From Flammula alnicola (Eukaryota; Basidiomycota; Agaricomycetes; Agaricales; Strophariaceae): a DNA stretch of 64,000 bases. A program made the translations under genes and the position numbers. The stretch's first letter is position 1. Each line of letters opens with the position of its first letter. Of the stretch, positions 40,001 to 49,597 are shown in pieces. Under the pieces are notes generated by a model. The model saw only the letters and a list, made by a program, of their open reading frames with translations, was not told the DNA's origin and made no database searches. The stretch is taken from positions 1 to 64,000 of the forward strand of contig JADNRV010000232.1 in NCBI GenBank assembly GCA_015499995.1. Reading direction: 5' to 3'.

Positions 40001-41658
40001 TCTCGGTCAACTAACAGCACTTCTACACTTTAGTACTGGCAAGGAGCACCATCGAGAGTTGGAGGAACTCCGACAGAGGTTCTTGGTGTTGCGACCGGAG
40101 GTTCTGGAAACATTGCGTATGCGATACCTGGCTATATCTAGTATTGTCATCTCATTGTTCTTCTTTTAGGGAGATGTGGGCATGCGGAAGCAGCATACTC
40201 TCTTGCGGAGCAGTACCAAGATTTCGCCAGTCTCGTTGCCTTGTGTCACCGAGATACTGTCTATCCTCCAGAAGAAAACCCCCACGCTGACAGAATACAA
40301 TCCTACATCCAGCGTTTCAAAGAAGATTTCACAAATGAGCTTTTCCAATGGTACATCCAGCATGGTCCGTACTTTCGTCTACCTGGTTGGCCCACTTGTT
40401 CATATATATTTTTCAGGCGAGGTTCGGACGATGTTTGATCAAGAAGCACAGAGAGGAGCCTACCTTGATGTCTTCTTCCGGCAGCGGCCCAATATAGCCA
40501 TTTCGTGGATGCATGATCTTGGGAAAGCGAGATATGGAGCAGCAGCCTCAGCACTTCTTGAAGACGCTGAAAGTGCCACGAATTTGGAAGCAAAACATGT
40601 GAGAAATTGCCACAATCTTTGGTTTGACTCAAGTCGACTGACTTCAGAAAAGCTTATGCTCAGCCTTGGTAAATTATCATACTTGTCTCAGATGCAGGAA
40701 TCGAATACCATGACGGACGAGTCTACACTTGATGGTATACTATATTTTTCTATCGTTCTGCGACCCATTACTCAATCAGTGATTTCATATTTAGCCTTCC
40801 ACGACGGACTCGATTTTGTCAGTGTGCACGAAGGACTTCTACAAGAATTCCGCTCCGTTCTCGTCTCAGTTCGTACTCGACAATCTATCGATGGCCAAGT
40901 CGATGCGATTGTCAAGGCAAAAGGCAGCAAAATCGCCGGGAAAACAGCTTTCCTTCATGTAAGGCTGAAATCCTTTCCTGCGAAGTCACTAGCTGAATTT
41001 TCTTTCTTCGAAAGATTTTCAAGGACATGCTCCGACAACTCCTGCAAGGAAAGGCATTGCCGATAGAGGACATCATGGAGCTGTTGACACTGAAAGACAA
41101 CTCTGAATCCGTTGAAGATTATGCAACAAGTCTGCACCTCTTGAACTCTGTCACAGTGAGCTGGTTACCCAACCTATTCACAGTTTGCGCCGTTTTCTGA
41201 CAACACTCAAAATCAGAACCTACCCGAGGCGCGGAAAGTGTCGGCCATCAGGACGGTCTGGCGTCGTGTGTACCTGCATGATGAGTACGTGCCTCGTTGC
41301 TTCGAATATAATATCCATTCCTGACTTCTAATCTAGCTGGGAGACCATACAGAAAACAGCCGACGTCTCCGACGAAGAATTAAATTCGCGCTATCAAGGC
41401 ACTGCACTGTACCTGACGCTCTGTTCTGTGCTGCAGAGGGACGACGGGCCTATTATACAACCCAGCGAGGCGCTGATGATTCCGACCAAAGAGGAAATCG
41501 GGTCTCGCTGGCCAGGGATGTCGATGGACCAGGTGGAGTCATTGATTAATGATTACACGTCGGAGCAAGACACCCTTGGAGAGCTGGATCTCGCCGATGT
41601 GTTTACGCGCATCCACGAACTGGCAACGCGGGAAGTCGAATGGGAGGAGGGGCAGTAG
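37011..41658 (+). CDS. NUP133: Nucleoporin Nup133
   Basis: A component of the Y-shaped (Nup84/Nup107) scaffold of the nuclear pore. The ATG at 37011 begins MATFSPSPAPRRSSRLQNRG, followed by a disordered N-terminus. The beta-propeller (Nucleoporin_N) contains SVSFYANLPLEVKQVL, GFALVTSVQTCFVWQHAQ, SREPGLILVSAAGHIRFWDS and DRDIWALANGRIQQWSM. The helical C-terminal half includes AYNLGVYGIELPMLKPWSS, then CGHAEAAYSLAEQYQDFASLV, IAISWMHDLGKARYGAAASA and LLSLGKLSYL-type segments. It ends TRIHELATREVEWEEGQ with TAG at 41656-41658. At least a dozen short introns interrupt it and no frame break was noticed. Length (roughly 1,200-1,300 residues) is normal for the family. Confidence 0.88.
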
Positions 41659-42141
41659 TGGTCGGTCGACACATAGTGTAGCTTTTATTCATTGTCTGTG
41701 TGTGGGCGTCGTTTCGGTGTCAAGTAGTGCTATTGCTGGTGTGGTGTATACGTGATTTACGAGCTCGCTGAGTGGGGTGCACATCACCGTGCTGGTTCGA
41801 ATTCCCTCGGACTTCGGAGAAATCTCTAAAGAGAGTTTGTAGAAATTGAGGGAAATCATCGAGAAGATTCAGACGAACTTTTGGTCGTCTTCCTTTGAAC
41901 GCGAGCTTATATGTGGATAGTGCCAGTGCGCAGTCAGTCTACACTCGACCAGAAGATGCCGAGACGACAATTCTTAAGTCGAGTGAGAAACACGTGACGA
42001 AAGAATATAGTCTACGTGATGAAAGAGTGCCGCGCTGCTCTAAGTCTTCCACTTCGACCGCGTCCGCACTCTTTACACCCCGCGCTCAGTTTCACCCCGC
42101 CTAGCGAAAATTTGGTTTGAGTTATTCATTCTAACACCATC
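41659..42141. other. Interval between NUP133 and the DIRS ORF1 start
   Basis: 483 bp that should contain the NUP133 3' region and the left end of the DIRS-like element. No clear copy of the element's right-end sequence was found by eye, so the boundary is not fixed. No other gene seen. Confidence 0.4.
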
Positions 42142-44031
42142 ATGAATAACCCTCATCTTTTACAATGTCCCGACTATACTGTCGACCTGTATTCTGATGA
42201 GCGCAACAACCTTACCGGGGCTGGTCTGAGCGAACAGGCTGCTCTCGCCCTTTTACAAAACATGTGGAAAAAGGCTAACGACATAGACAAACTGAAATGG
42301 GACGAAAGGGTAAATGCTGAACAACTCGCCGCAGAAGCGGACTCCTTGGCACGCCATGAAGCTCAACAAGCCGCCATCGCCTTAAAAGAACAAGAAGCTA
42401 TCGCGGCCGAAAAAGAAGAGATGAAGAAAAACAAATCAAAGTACTTCCCCGTCAATATGAACCGTGTCGCCCCGAAGGGCCGCGACGTAATTCCTTCTAC
42501 AGCTGTTATGACCAAATTGAAGAAGGGCGACTACGTGCCCTTGTATCACTTTACCAATGACGGCCTCGATAGAGTCGACCACGATCCCACCGCTGAAAGC
42601 AACAATTCCACCAGACTGGTCACTAATCCCGATGGTTCGCTTTCGTGGGAACCTGTCCTCAACAACAAAAGCATTAACGCCGTGAAATCTGACGCTGAGT
42701 TATCAATCGAAGATTTCTGTCACGCGTCTCCCCGAATGCTCACTGCTATGTCCGACTGTGGTTGGCCCGATGACCGCTGCGAGATGTTCCACTCTTTCTG
42801 GTCGAACATCCAGCAACACGAGTACAGAGACTCGAGTGAGCAACGGGACCAGCGGGCGCTTATGATGTACCAGGACAGACAACGCAAACGCTGGCACATG
42901 ACGACAGCTGCCGCAACCTCAGGTGACGAAGTCTACAACTTAGCGCCTATATGCGAGACAAAGCTCGCTGAATACTGGCGAAAAATCGACATCCAAATGC
43001 GCGATTCCGAAAATAGAGCTTGGCGCGAAGCGGTAAGCCTACCCTCGCCTTTATTCATCCGCTTTTCGCGCATACATCTAACTTTTGACCTTGTATATCA
43101 TCTATTCCACACGAACCGCTCTTGTTCACTGCCGATTGCTGCTCTTGCGTTGCCCGCTGTTTGCCGTTCATTCGCTGGTTACACCTATCTTGTCCTATGG
43201 ACTGCTGGTTATGCCGTTATGCTGTTCTCTGCCGATTTTATGCCGTTATGCTGTTCTCTGCCGATTTACTGTCATGTGGACTGCTGGTTTTCCCTGCCGT
43301 TTGGCTCCCTGCCGTTCCGCCGTTCTTTGCCGATTGCTGCTCCGCTGTTCTTCGCCGATTGCTGCTCCGCTGTTCCTTGCTGTTTTGCTGTCTATTTTGC
43401 TGCTCCTCGTATTTCCGCTGCTACCCGCTATGCTACTGTGCTTCTCTCTGCCGTTTCGCCATGCTTGGTCACTGTTTTCCCATCTGTTTAACTGCTGCTC
43501 GCATTTATGCTGCTATCTGCTTTGCCGCTACGCTTTTCTCTCCGTTTCTCTCTTGCTGTGTTGTTATTTTTTCGCGCTATTTCTTCCCAACATTTGCAGG
43601 AAACTGCGCGGTACAACGCGAGTTCTAGCGGACGGGGGCGCGACTCCGATCGTCGAAGCCGCCGCCGTTCCCCGTCTCCTTATCGCAACCGCAAACGTTC
43701 TGCCTCGCCACCCAGAAGCTCAAAGGGTCGGTCGGATTTTTTCCGCGGCACAGGCAAAGCTGGCGCCAAAGCCTGTGCGGTTTGCCTTGGGCGCCAACCC
43801 CACCGCTTCTCCGACTGCAATTTGTCCCACATCTGGGACCGCTCACACGAGACTATTTGCTGCCGAAATGGAAAGGGGGAGCTTGTCACGAAGTCTGGCG
43901 GACAGCCGTTATGTCTCGATTGGCAGACTTCCAGGGGATGCTCAGGAAAGCACGAGGACAGACACAAGTGCTCCGGCTGTGGGTCGCCCTCCCACGGTGC
44001 CAACAGCTGTTCTCGAACGGAGAAAGTATGA
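42142..44031 (+). CDS. DIRS ORF1, gag-like protein with C-terminal Cys/His cluster, spliced
   Basis: Exon 1 (42142-43032) encodes MNNPHLLQCPDYTVDLYSDE, a coiled-coil-like Ala/Glu/Gln-rich segment (about residues 65-100) and IEDFCHASPRMLTAMSDCGW with EMFHSFWSNIQQHEYRDSS, typical of gag-like DIRS proteins. A putative 567-bp intron (GTAAGC at 43033, TTTGCAG ending 43599) follows; it keeps the frame by length but contains an in-frame stop. Exon 2 (43600-44031) encodes an Arg/Ser-rich stretch and CAVCLGRQPHRFSDC. Next comes CLDWQTSRGC, KHEDRHKCSGCGSPSHGANS and C, a zinc-knuckle-like array. It ends TEKV. It likely packages element RNA. The splice is inferred from signals and frame continuity. Confidence 0.75.
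43033..43599 (+). repeat. C/T-rich repetitive segment inside DIRS ORF1 (putative intron)
   Basis: The segment is built of imperfect, overlapping units such as GCCGTTATGCTGTTCTCTGC and GCCGATTGCTGCTCCGCTGT, repeated several times. It is strongly pyrimidine-biased and lies exactly between the donor GTAAGC and the acceptor TTTGCAG of ORF1. This length (567 bp) is about ten times that of other introns in the window, so the tract probably grew by tandem duplication. Confidence 0.7.
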
Positions 44032-46027
44032 TGCGGTTACCCCATACAAGTGGCAGGCTTGGGAAGCTGCTTTGCAACATGCAGGTCTTTCGGGAAAATA
44101 CCCAGATGTGGTTCGCGGGCTGCGGGAAGGTTTCGTTGTTAACTTCCCTGTCATCACTCGCACCCAAATTCCACCGAATCGACCTTCCGTACGAGAATTT
44201 AAATCCCATTTTGATAACATTGTCGCCGATGAGTGTGCGAAGGGGCGCTATATTGGCCCTTTCACACAATCCACTCTGGAAGCCGCTATTGGGCCCTTCC
44301 AATGTTCTCCTTTTTCAATCATTCCCAAAGCCGGCCGTATTGATAAATTCCGCATCATTCAAAACTTTTCCTTTCCTATCTCCCCTTCCCCTGCGTTTCC
44401 CAACTGCTCTGTCAATTCTGCCATCGCATCCAGCGATTTTCCTTCCACATGGGGTACCTTCGAGGTCACCTGTGTGGTCATTTCTGCGCTACCTCCCGAT
44501 TCTCAGATCGCCGTTCGTGACATCTCTGAGGCTTATAGAACGGTTCCCCTCCATCACTCTCAGTGGCCCTCGGGCGTCGCCCATGTTGGCAATGACACGT
44601 TCTTCGTCGACGTCTGCTGCGCGTTCGGCGCTGGCCCATCTGGAGGCGGCCATGGCTACGGTGGTGTCGGCGACACTGCAGGTGATCTATTTCGTGCCCA
44701 CGGCATCGGCCCACTTCACAAATGGGTCGACGACAATACCTTCCTGCGACTACTCAAAATCCACCTCGCCGCTTACAATCAATTGCGCGAGCAATGGCGC
44801 AGACTCGTGCAGGACCAGGGAGTCCGCTCCAATGGCGGCCGCATGTGGTATGGAGACGGCCTCGCTGCTGATGGCTCGGGTTTTGAGTCTGTCGAAGATT
44901 TCAGCTTTCCACTACTTGATCTCTCAGGTTCTAGCCCACGCGACGACGACGACGAATATGCGTACAACTTTGATGACATCAACCGTCTTTCCAGGGAACT
45001 GGGTATCCCATGGGAAACTTCCAAAGACATCCCGTTCGGATCATCTGCCGTCTACATTGGACTCACCTGGGATCTCACACGACGCTCAGTCAGTCTTCCT
45101 GACAAAAAGCGTCTCAAATACCTTACCTCGATTCATGACTGGGTCTCTCGCTCTACACACACGTTGGAAGACGTCCAGAAACTCTACGGCCGGCTGCTTC
45201 ACGCGACCCTTGTCTTTCCTGCTGGGAGGTCGCGCTTGGTTGGCTTCGAGTCTATGCTTGGGATTTTTAAGGACTCGCCTTTTCTGCCTCGTCATGCGAA
45301 CAAGTCCGTTGGCGGTGACCTTATCTGGTGGTCCAATAAGCTACGACTCGAATCATTCCATCGACCGATCCCGTCCATGGTCAACATTGTCGACTGTGGG
45401 GCATTCTCAGATGCCAGCTCCGAGGTCGGAATCGGCATTGTCATCCACGGGCACTGGAGGGCCTGGAGACTCCTCCCTGGGTGGAAGACACTCAATGGCT
45501 CCCGCGACATCTCTTGGGCAGAGGCGATCGGGTTTGAGCTTCTTGTCGACGCTATCTTGCTCATTGCCCCCTTTGAGAGAAACTTCCGACTCTACGGAGA
45601 CAACAAGGGCGTTGTCGAGGGCTGGTGGAACAAGCGAAGTCGCAACCACCAAGTCAACGAGGTCTTCAAGTGCATCCAGGACAAGCTGGAGGCTCGCGGA
45701 CTCACAGATGCCATCCACACGTCCTACGTACCTAGCAAGTCAAACCCAGCGGATGGCCCCTCCAGAGGCATTTTCCCCTCGAACTCCTTACTCCTACCGC
45801 CACTCCCGGTTCCACTCCGAGCGGCTGGATTCCTCATTGACGCTCAGGAACCATTCACGCTGGCAGAGACCCAACTCCAGCAGCGAGGATTATTTCCCGC
45901 AGCCCTCCCGCGCGCCCAACATGACACCTCGGCAGAACGCGCATTCAACAGGAGTTACTTCGATGAGGTCAACTGGATCCACCGCCCAGAGTGGAGTGGC
46001 TCCGCTTACGCTAACAGAGCGGTTTAA
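43868..46027 (+). CDS. DIRS reverse transcriptase / RNase H
   Basis: From the Met at 43868 (the frame is open further upstream) to TAA at 46025-46027, about 719 residues. RT motifs: CSPFSIIPKAGRIDKFRIIQ (fingers), VRDISEAYRTVPLHH with the first catalytic Asp, VDVCCAFGAGPSGGG and the active-site HKWVDDNTFLRL with both Asp. RNase H follows: DCGAFSDASSEVGIGIVIHG, WAEAIGFELLVDAI, LYGDNKGVVEGWW and SKSNPADGPSRG, carrying the acidic residues and the usual C-terminal pattern of DIRS RNase H. It copies element RNA to DNA. It overlaps the end of ORF1 by 164 bp and the recombinase frame at its 3' end, each in a different frame. Confidence 0.88.
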   Translation: MERGSLSRSLADSRYVSIGRLPGDAQESTRTDTSAPAVGRPPTVPTAVLERRKYDAVTPYKWQAWEAALQHAGLSGKYPDVVRGLREGFVVNFPVITRTQIPPNRPSVREFKSHFDNIVADECAKGRYIGPFTQSTLEAAIGPFQCSPFSIIPKAGRIDKFRIIQNFSFPISPSPAFPNCSVNSAIASSDFPSTWGTFEVTCVVISALPPDSQIAVRDISEAYRTVPLHHSQWPSGVAHVGNDTFFVDVCCAFGAGPSGGGHGYGGVGDTAGDLFRAHGIGPLHKWVDDNTFLRLLKIHLAAYNQLREQWRRLVQDQGVRSNGGRMWYGDGLAADGSGFESVEDFSFPLLDLSGSSPRDDDDEYAYNFDDINRLSRELGIPWETSKDIPFGSSAVYIGLTWDLTRRSVSLPDKKRLKYLTSIHDWVSRSTHTLEDVQKLYGRLLHATLVFPAGRSRLVGFESMLGIFKDSPFLPRHANKSVGGDLIWWSNKLRLESFHRPIPSMVNIVDCGAFSDASSEVGIGIVIHGHWRAWRLLPGWKTLNGSRDISWAEAIGFELLVDAILLIAPFERNFRLYGDNKGVVEGWWNKRSRNHQVNEVFKCIQDKLEARGLTDAIHTSYVPSKSNPADGPSRGIFPSNSLLLPPLPVPLRAAGFLIDAQEPFTLAETQLQQRGLFPAALPRAQHDTSAERAFNRSYFDEVNWIHRPEWSGSAYANRAV

Positions 46028-47216
46028 CAGCTCCTTGCCAAAGGTCTCCGGACGGCCCTCACCCCAGAAGCACTACCGGAACAATCTGGTGCTGGCGCCG
46101 TCCTCAAACAGACCATTTTGCATATCCGGTGAGCGTCTTCGTCTGTGGCTGCCGTCTCCGCCCGCGGCCAGCTCTGACCTGGGCTATACGCCCTCGTCAC
46201 TGGCGTCGGCTGAACGCGTGCTTGACTTTATGAACAATGCTTACGCGCCCGCCACTAAAGAAAGTTACGGCACGGGTCTGCTCGTGTTCCACGTCTTCTG
46301 TGACCAGAAGGTCCCTCCTGTGCCGGAACAACAAAGAGGTCCAGCAAGTGAAGCCCTCATTCTAGAGTTCATCGCCTCATGCGCAACCATGTCGGGTGAT
46401 TCAGTCCGCAACTATGCTTACGGGGTCAAAGCTTGGCACACAATCCATGGGCTCCCATGGGTTGTTGATGACACTCAGTTTTCAGCAGCGCTCACCGCCG
46501 CCGAACGCGTGGAGCCTGAATCGAGCAAGCGACCGCCTCGTCCTCCTCTGCTCGTCGCCTCGATTGCGCTCATGCATGAGCATCTCGACCTCTCTGTACC
46601 CCTTGATGCCGCTGTTTTCGCATGCCTAACCACAACCTTCTGGTCATGCTCTCGCCTCGGGGAGTTTACCGTTCCCTCCTTGAAAGCTTTCAAGCCTTCG
46701 ATTCATGTGAAGCCGTCCAACGTCACCTCTGCCGCCGCAAACGGGCCAAACCTTCCGCTCACTTCATTCTACCTGCCATGGACGAAGGTCGCCAAGCACC
46801 GTGGCGAAACAGTACACTGGGCCCCGCAAGATGGTGTATGTGACCCCGACGCCGCACTCGCAAACCATCTCAGGGTGAACACACCTGGCGCTAATGCCCA
46901 CCTATTCTCTTACACCCACACCGACGGAAAGAGGCGTCCCTTAACGCGGTCAAACTTTCTGAAGCGTCTGAACACAGCTGCAGAGGCAGCTGGCCTGCTG
47001 CCTATTCAAGGCCACAGCCTACGCATTGGAAGCGTCCTCGAATACCTCCTCCGCGGCCTCTCCTTCGAGATGGTGAAAGCTCTCAGGCGCTGGACCGGAG
47101 ATTCTTTCAAACGGTACCTCCGCCGTCATGCCACTATCCTGGCACCCTACATCCAAAACACTCCGCTGCATGAACCTTTTTTGCGTACCACGATGCAGCG
47201 TTCCATTACCTGGTAA
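45753..47216 (+). CDS. DIRS tyrosine recombinase
   Basis: A site-specific recombinase that inserts the circular element. The N-terminal core-binding part contains LASAERVLDFMNNAYAPATK and ESYGTGLLVFHVFC. The catalytic part has ACLTTTFWSCSRLGEFTVPS (first Arg), IQGHSLRIGSVLEYLLRG (the H-x-x-R pair) and LRRWTGDSFKRYLRRH with a Trp/Tyr arrangement. The last Tyr is the likely nucleophile. TAA is at 47214-47216. The start is uncertain: Met at 45753 or 45921, both inside the RT frame. The same frame is open upstream as far as 43782, opposite RT in another frame. Active-site residues look complete. Confidence 0.85.
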   Translation: MAPPEAFSPRTPYSYRHSRFHSERLDSSLTLRNHSRWQRPNSSSEDYFPQPSRAPNMTPRQNAHSTGVTSMRSTGSTAQSGVAPLTLTERFNSSLPKVSGRPSPQKHYRNNLVLAPSSNRPFCISGERLRLWLPSPPAASSDLGYTPSSLASAERVLDFMNNAYAPATKESYGTGLLVFHVFCDQKVPPVPEQQRGPASEALILEFIASCATMSGDSVRNYAYGVKAWHTIHGLPWVVDDTQFSAALTAAERVEPESSKRPPRPPLLVASIALMHEHLDLSVPLDAAVFACLTTTFWSCSRLGEFTVPSLKAFKPSIHVKPSNVTSAAANGPNLPLTSFYLPWTKVAKHRGETVHWAPQDGVCDPDAALANHLRVNTPGANAHLFSYTHTDGKRRPLTRSNFLKRLNTAAEAAGLLPIQGHSLRIGSVLEYLLRGLSFEMVKALRRWTGDSFKRYLRRHATILAPYIQNTPLHEPFLRTTMQRSITW

Positions 47217-47475
47217 GCCCATCTCCTAGAGTTTGGGACGGCGATCTCATATCGCTTTGCGTCGCTGGGCTCCTATGAATTATGGGATTAGCGAAACTCA
47301 TCTCCGTTTGTTTTTTCGTGCCCAACAGATATCGTCCCAGCCCGTTTGTCCACGCAGAGTCTCGAGATTGAAGGAACCGCCGATGACGGTTGCCTTTCCC
47401 CAAACCCTAGATATAGATATCTTACGATATCGATGTCTATTAATTAGCGCTACCTAGCATTGCATAAATAGACCC

Positions 47476-47509
47476 TTTGGGAGCTTAGCTGATATCAGAA
47501 GCTCCCAAA
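47476..47509. other. Palindrome / hairpin downstream of the DIRS element
   Basis: An 11-bp perfect stem (TTTGGGAGCTT at 47476-47486 with AAGCTCCCAAA at 47499-47509) encloses AG plus CTGATATCAG, itself a 10-bp palindrome. It may be part of the element's terminal region; this is inference from position. Confidence 0.7.
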
Positions 47510-47573
47510 CCCTTGTTCCTCCTGCAGTGCGATCTGAGCGACATAGACTCGGATCGCCTCAGCGTTTGGATTA

Positions 47574-47790
47574 CAGGGTCTTGCATAAAAACGTAGAGTC
47601 AATCATTCTCAGAGGTCTGTTTGTACAGCTTTGTGTAGGTATAAAAAACGGATATCACGCTTTCCCGCTGCAGCCTCTTTGTGACTGATGGGTGACAAGA
47701 TCATCAATCTTTCTTTTTTTGGTGGGTGGCAACGCTCTACAAACAAATGCGTAGTGAATGATTGACTCTACGTTTTTATGCAAGACCCTG
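47574..47790. mobile_element. TA-flanked MITE with 35-bp perfect inverted repeats, 217 bp
   Basis: The left terminal repeat is 47574-47608 and the right is 47756-47790. They are exact reverse complements, starting CAGGGTCTTGCATAAAAACG. Both ends are bordered by TA (47572-47573 and 47791-47792), the target duplication of Tc1/mariner-type transposition. There is no coding region. The perfect repeats suggest a young insertion. Confidence 0.93.
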
Positions 47791-48000
47791 TATGTAAGTG
47801 GTTGATTAGATTCCAGTCACTTTGGAACGCTTTCAATCTTGTCCGCCCATTAGCCTGCTTCTCTCCAACCTAATTCGCCCCCAAGCTTGGCTTTCGTGTT
47901 GTCTGAAGCCATCCGAAAGCCGTACTTGATGCGTTAAACGTATGTTCCATAATAAAAATAAAGGAACCACCTGACAATCTGTCCTGCAGCTTCTGCGATC

Positions 48001-49597
48001 ATGGTCCATGTATTCGATCTGGACAGCGACATATATTCACTACTCTTCGCTTTTTTAAATGCATCTTCTCTGCGCGCCCTGGCATCCTCATCGCGGAAAT
48101 GGTTCCAGTTAACTGCGCCTGCACTGGTCAGAACTGTAAACCTGTCATGCAGTCCCCACCAGGTACTCGAGTTCTGCAACTTCTCTCTCAAATACCGTCT
48201 GTGCACCCACATCATCAGCCTTACTCTGTCCGCATCAGCTGTTTACTCCCAACCGCCCAAAAATTATCTCAAGGGATACGTGCGGGGCTCCGATATCGCC
48301 GAAACTGCATTATTTGCCAATGCTCTGATGGAGGTCCTTGAAGGAGCAGTCAATCTGACGCATCTCGCGTTCGAGGATTGCACAGATGTTCTGATCGAAA
48401 GTGAATCTCATATTGCCGACATAATCTGTCGTCGCCCACCAGCATTATCGCTTGAGCTGTCGGGTGCTGATGCTTCCTCCATGCGAAAGTTTAGCTCTGT
48501 TTCGGGGCTCGCGCACCTCAAGCTATATACCTTGTGGCCCCCTAAATATGACAAAGAAGCGGAGGACATTTTGGACACTATCCTCATGAACTCCATTCAT
48601 ACCCTCGAATCTCTTTCCCTCAGACAAACTTTACCAGCCATTCTTGGATCGGAACATTTATCGTCCTCTTCATGGGAACGTGTTCACTATTTCTCTATGT
48701 CAGGGTTTCCTGTACACTCTGAACACGTCGCTCGCCTTTTCCCCAACATACGATCTATGGATATTACACGCACAGACTGGGTGACCAGAGAGTTTGACGG
48801 GAGGACGATGTCGGTTCCACCAATCGTCCAGTTCGATTGCCCACCCAAGACTCTATGGACAGAACTTCGTTCCTTCAGCGGGCCGAAGCAGCTTGCGTTG
48901 AACTTATCACGACATCACTCGCTCCGCAGAATCTCGTTCTTGGGGTTGGTGAGCCTATATACCAATGCCAGCGAGTTTGCCCAGCTATCTGATACCCTGC
49001 ACAACTGCGACATCCGAAGTCTCTGCTTGGAGTTGGAGTTGGTGGGAACGCCAGGGGCCGGCGTGGCACTCCCAGAACTAGGTTTCTGCATTCCATCAAT
49101 CGACGACGCCCCGCCTCTTTTGGACCCTTTATTTTCTACTCTATCCCAGTCGGCCAATCACCTCACCTATCTATCTATACATGTGGGACAGAGCTTGAAC
49201 GAAATCCCATATTATCAGAAACACCTTGTTCGTCCAATCATTTTGACTTCAGCTTATTCCACAATAGCTTTACTATTGGTCTGCTCGATAGGTAAGAACA
49301 GCTCCATTGCTTGCGTCCCTCAATAACCTGAAGTATGTTGAACTGGGTGTAACGGCATGGATGACGCACCTGTCGTTTTCCCCAGTCGAGATATCAATGA
49401 AACCTGAAGAGCTTGTGCGCATATGGGTGGACAGTGTTCCTTCACTCCAATACCTAGAGTTGAGCATCATTTGCGAGGGGTGGAAACATAGTTGGTGGCG
49501 GATTGAGTCTCTGGACAGCCAACCAAGGATGCGGCGGGTCTCCGAAGAAGAAGGTCTGAGTGCCAAGAGGTGGTTTGACCTTGAAGAATGGAAATGA
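48001..49597 (+). CDS. F-box / leucine-rich-repeat-like protein
   Basis: The start MVHVFDLDSDIYSLLFAFLN with ASSLRALASSSRKWFQLTAP matches an F-box-type N-terminus (about residues 1-45), as in Agaricomycete F-box proteins that act as SCF ubiquitin-ligase substrate receptors. The rest has irregular LRR-like strands: TLESLSLRQTLPAIL, LFPNIRSMDITRTDW, HSLRRISFLGLVSLY and NHLTYLSIHVGQSLN. An intron at 49228-49291 (GTTCGT...ATAG) joins YYQKHL to VRTAPLLASLNNLKYVELG in phase. It ends RWFDLEEWK. A truncated, inverted copy of its first 280 bp is at 36.5 kb. The family is fast-evolving and the substrate is unknown. Confidence 0.75.

Larger units (their letters stand above)
42142..47216 (+). mobile_element. 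DIRS-like tyrosine-recombinase retrotransposon (coding core)
   Basis: A three-gene element: a gag-like ORF1 with a Cys/His-rich end, reverse transcriptase with RNase H, and a tyrosine recombinase in place of a DDE integrase. This combination and order, with overlapping frames, defines the DIRS group. These integrate by recombination through a circular DNA and usually leave no target duplication. All three frames appear open, so the copy may be recent. The coordinates cover only the coding core; inverted or split terminal repeats were not found by eye. A palindrome at 47476-47509 may belong to its right end. It sits between NUP133 and an F-box gene. Confidence 0.85.

Noticed and set aside
41785..41815. 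tRNA-like T-loop (GGTTCGAATTCC) before the DIRS element
   Set aside because: The bases on either side do not pair into a T stem, and no acceptor or anticodon arm could be built.
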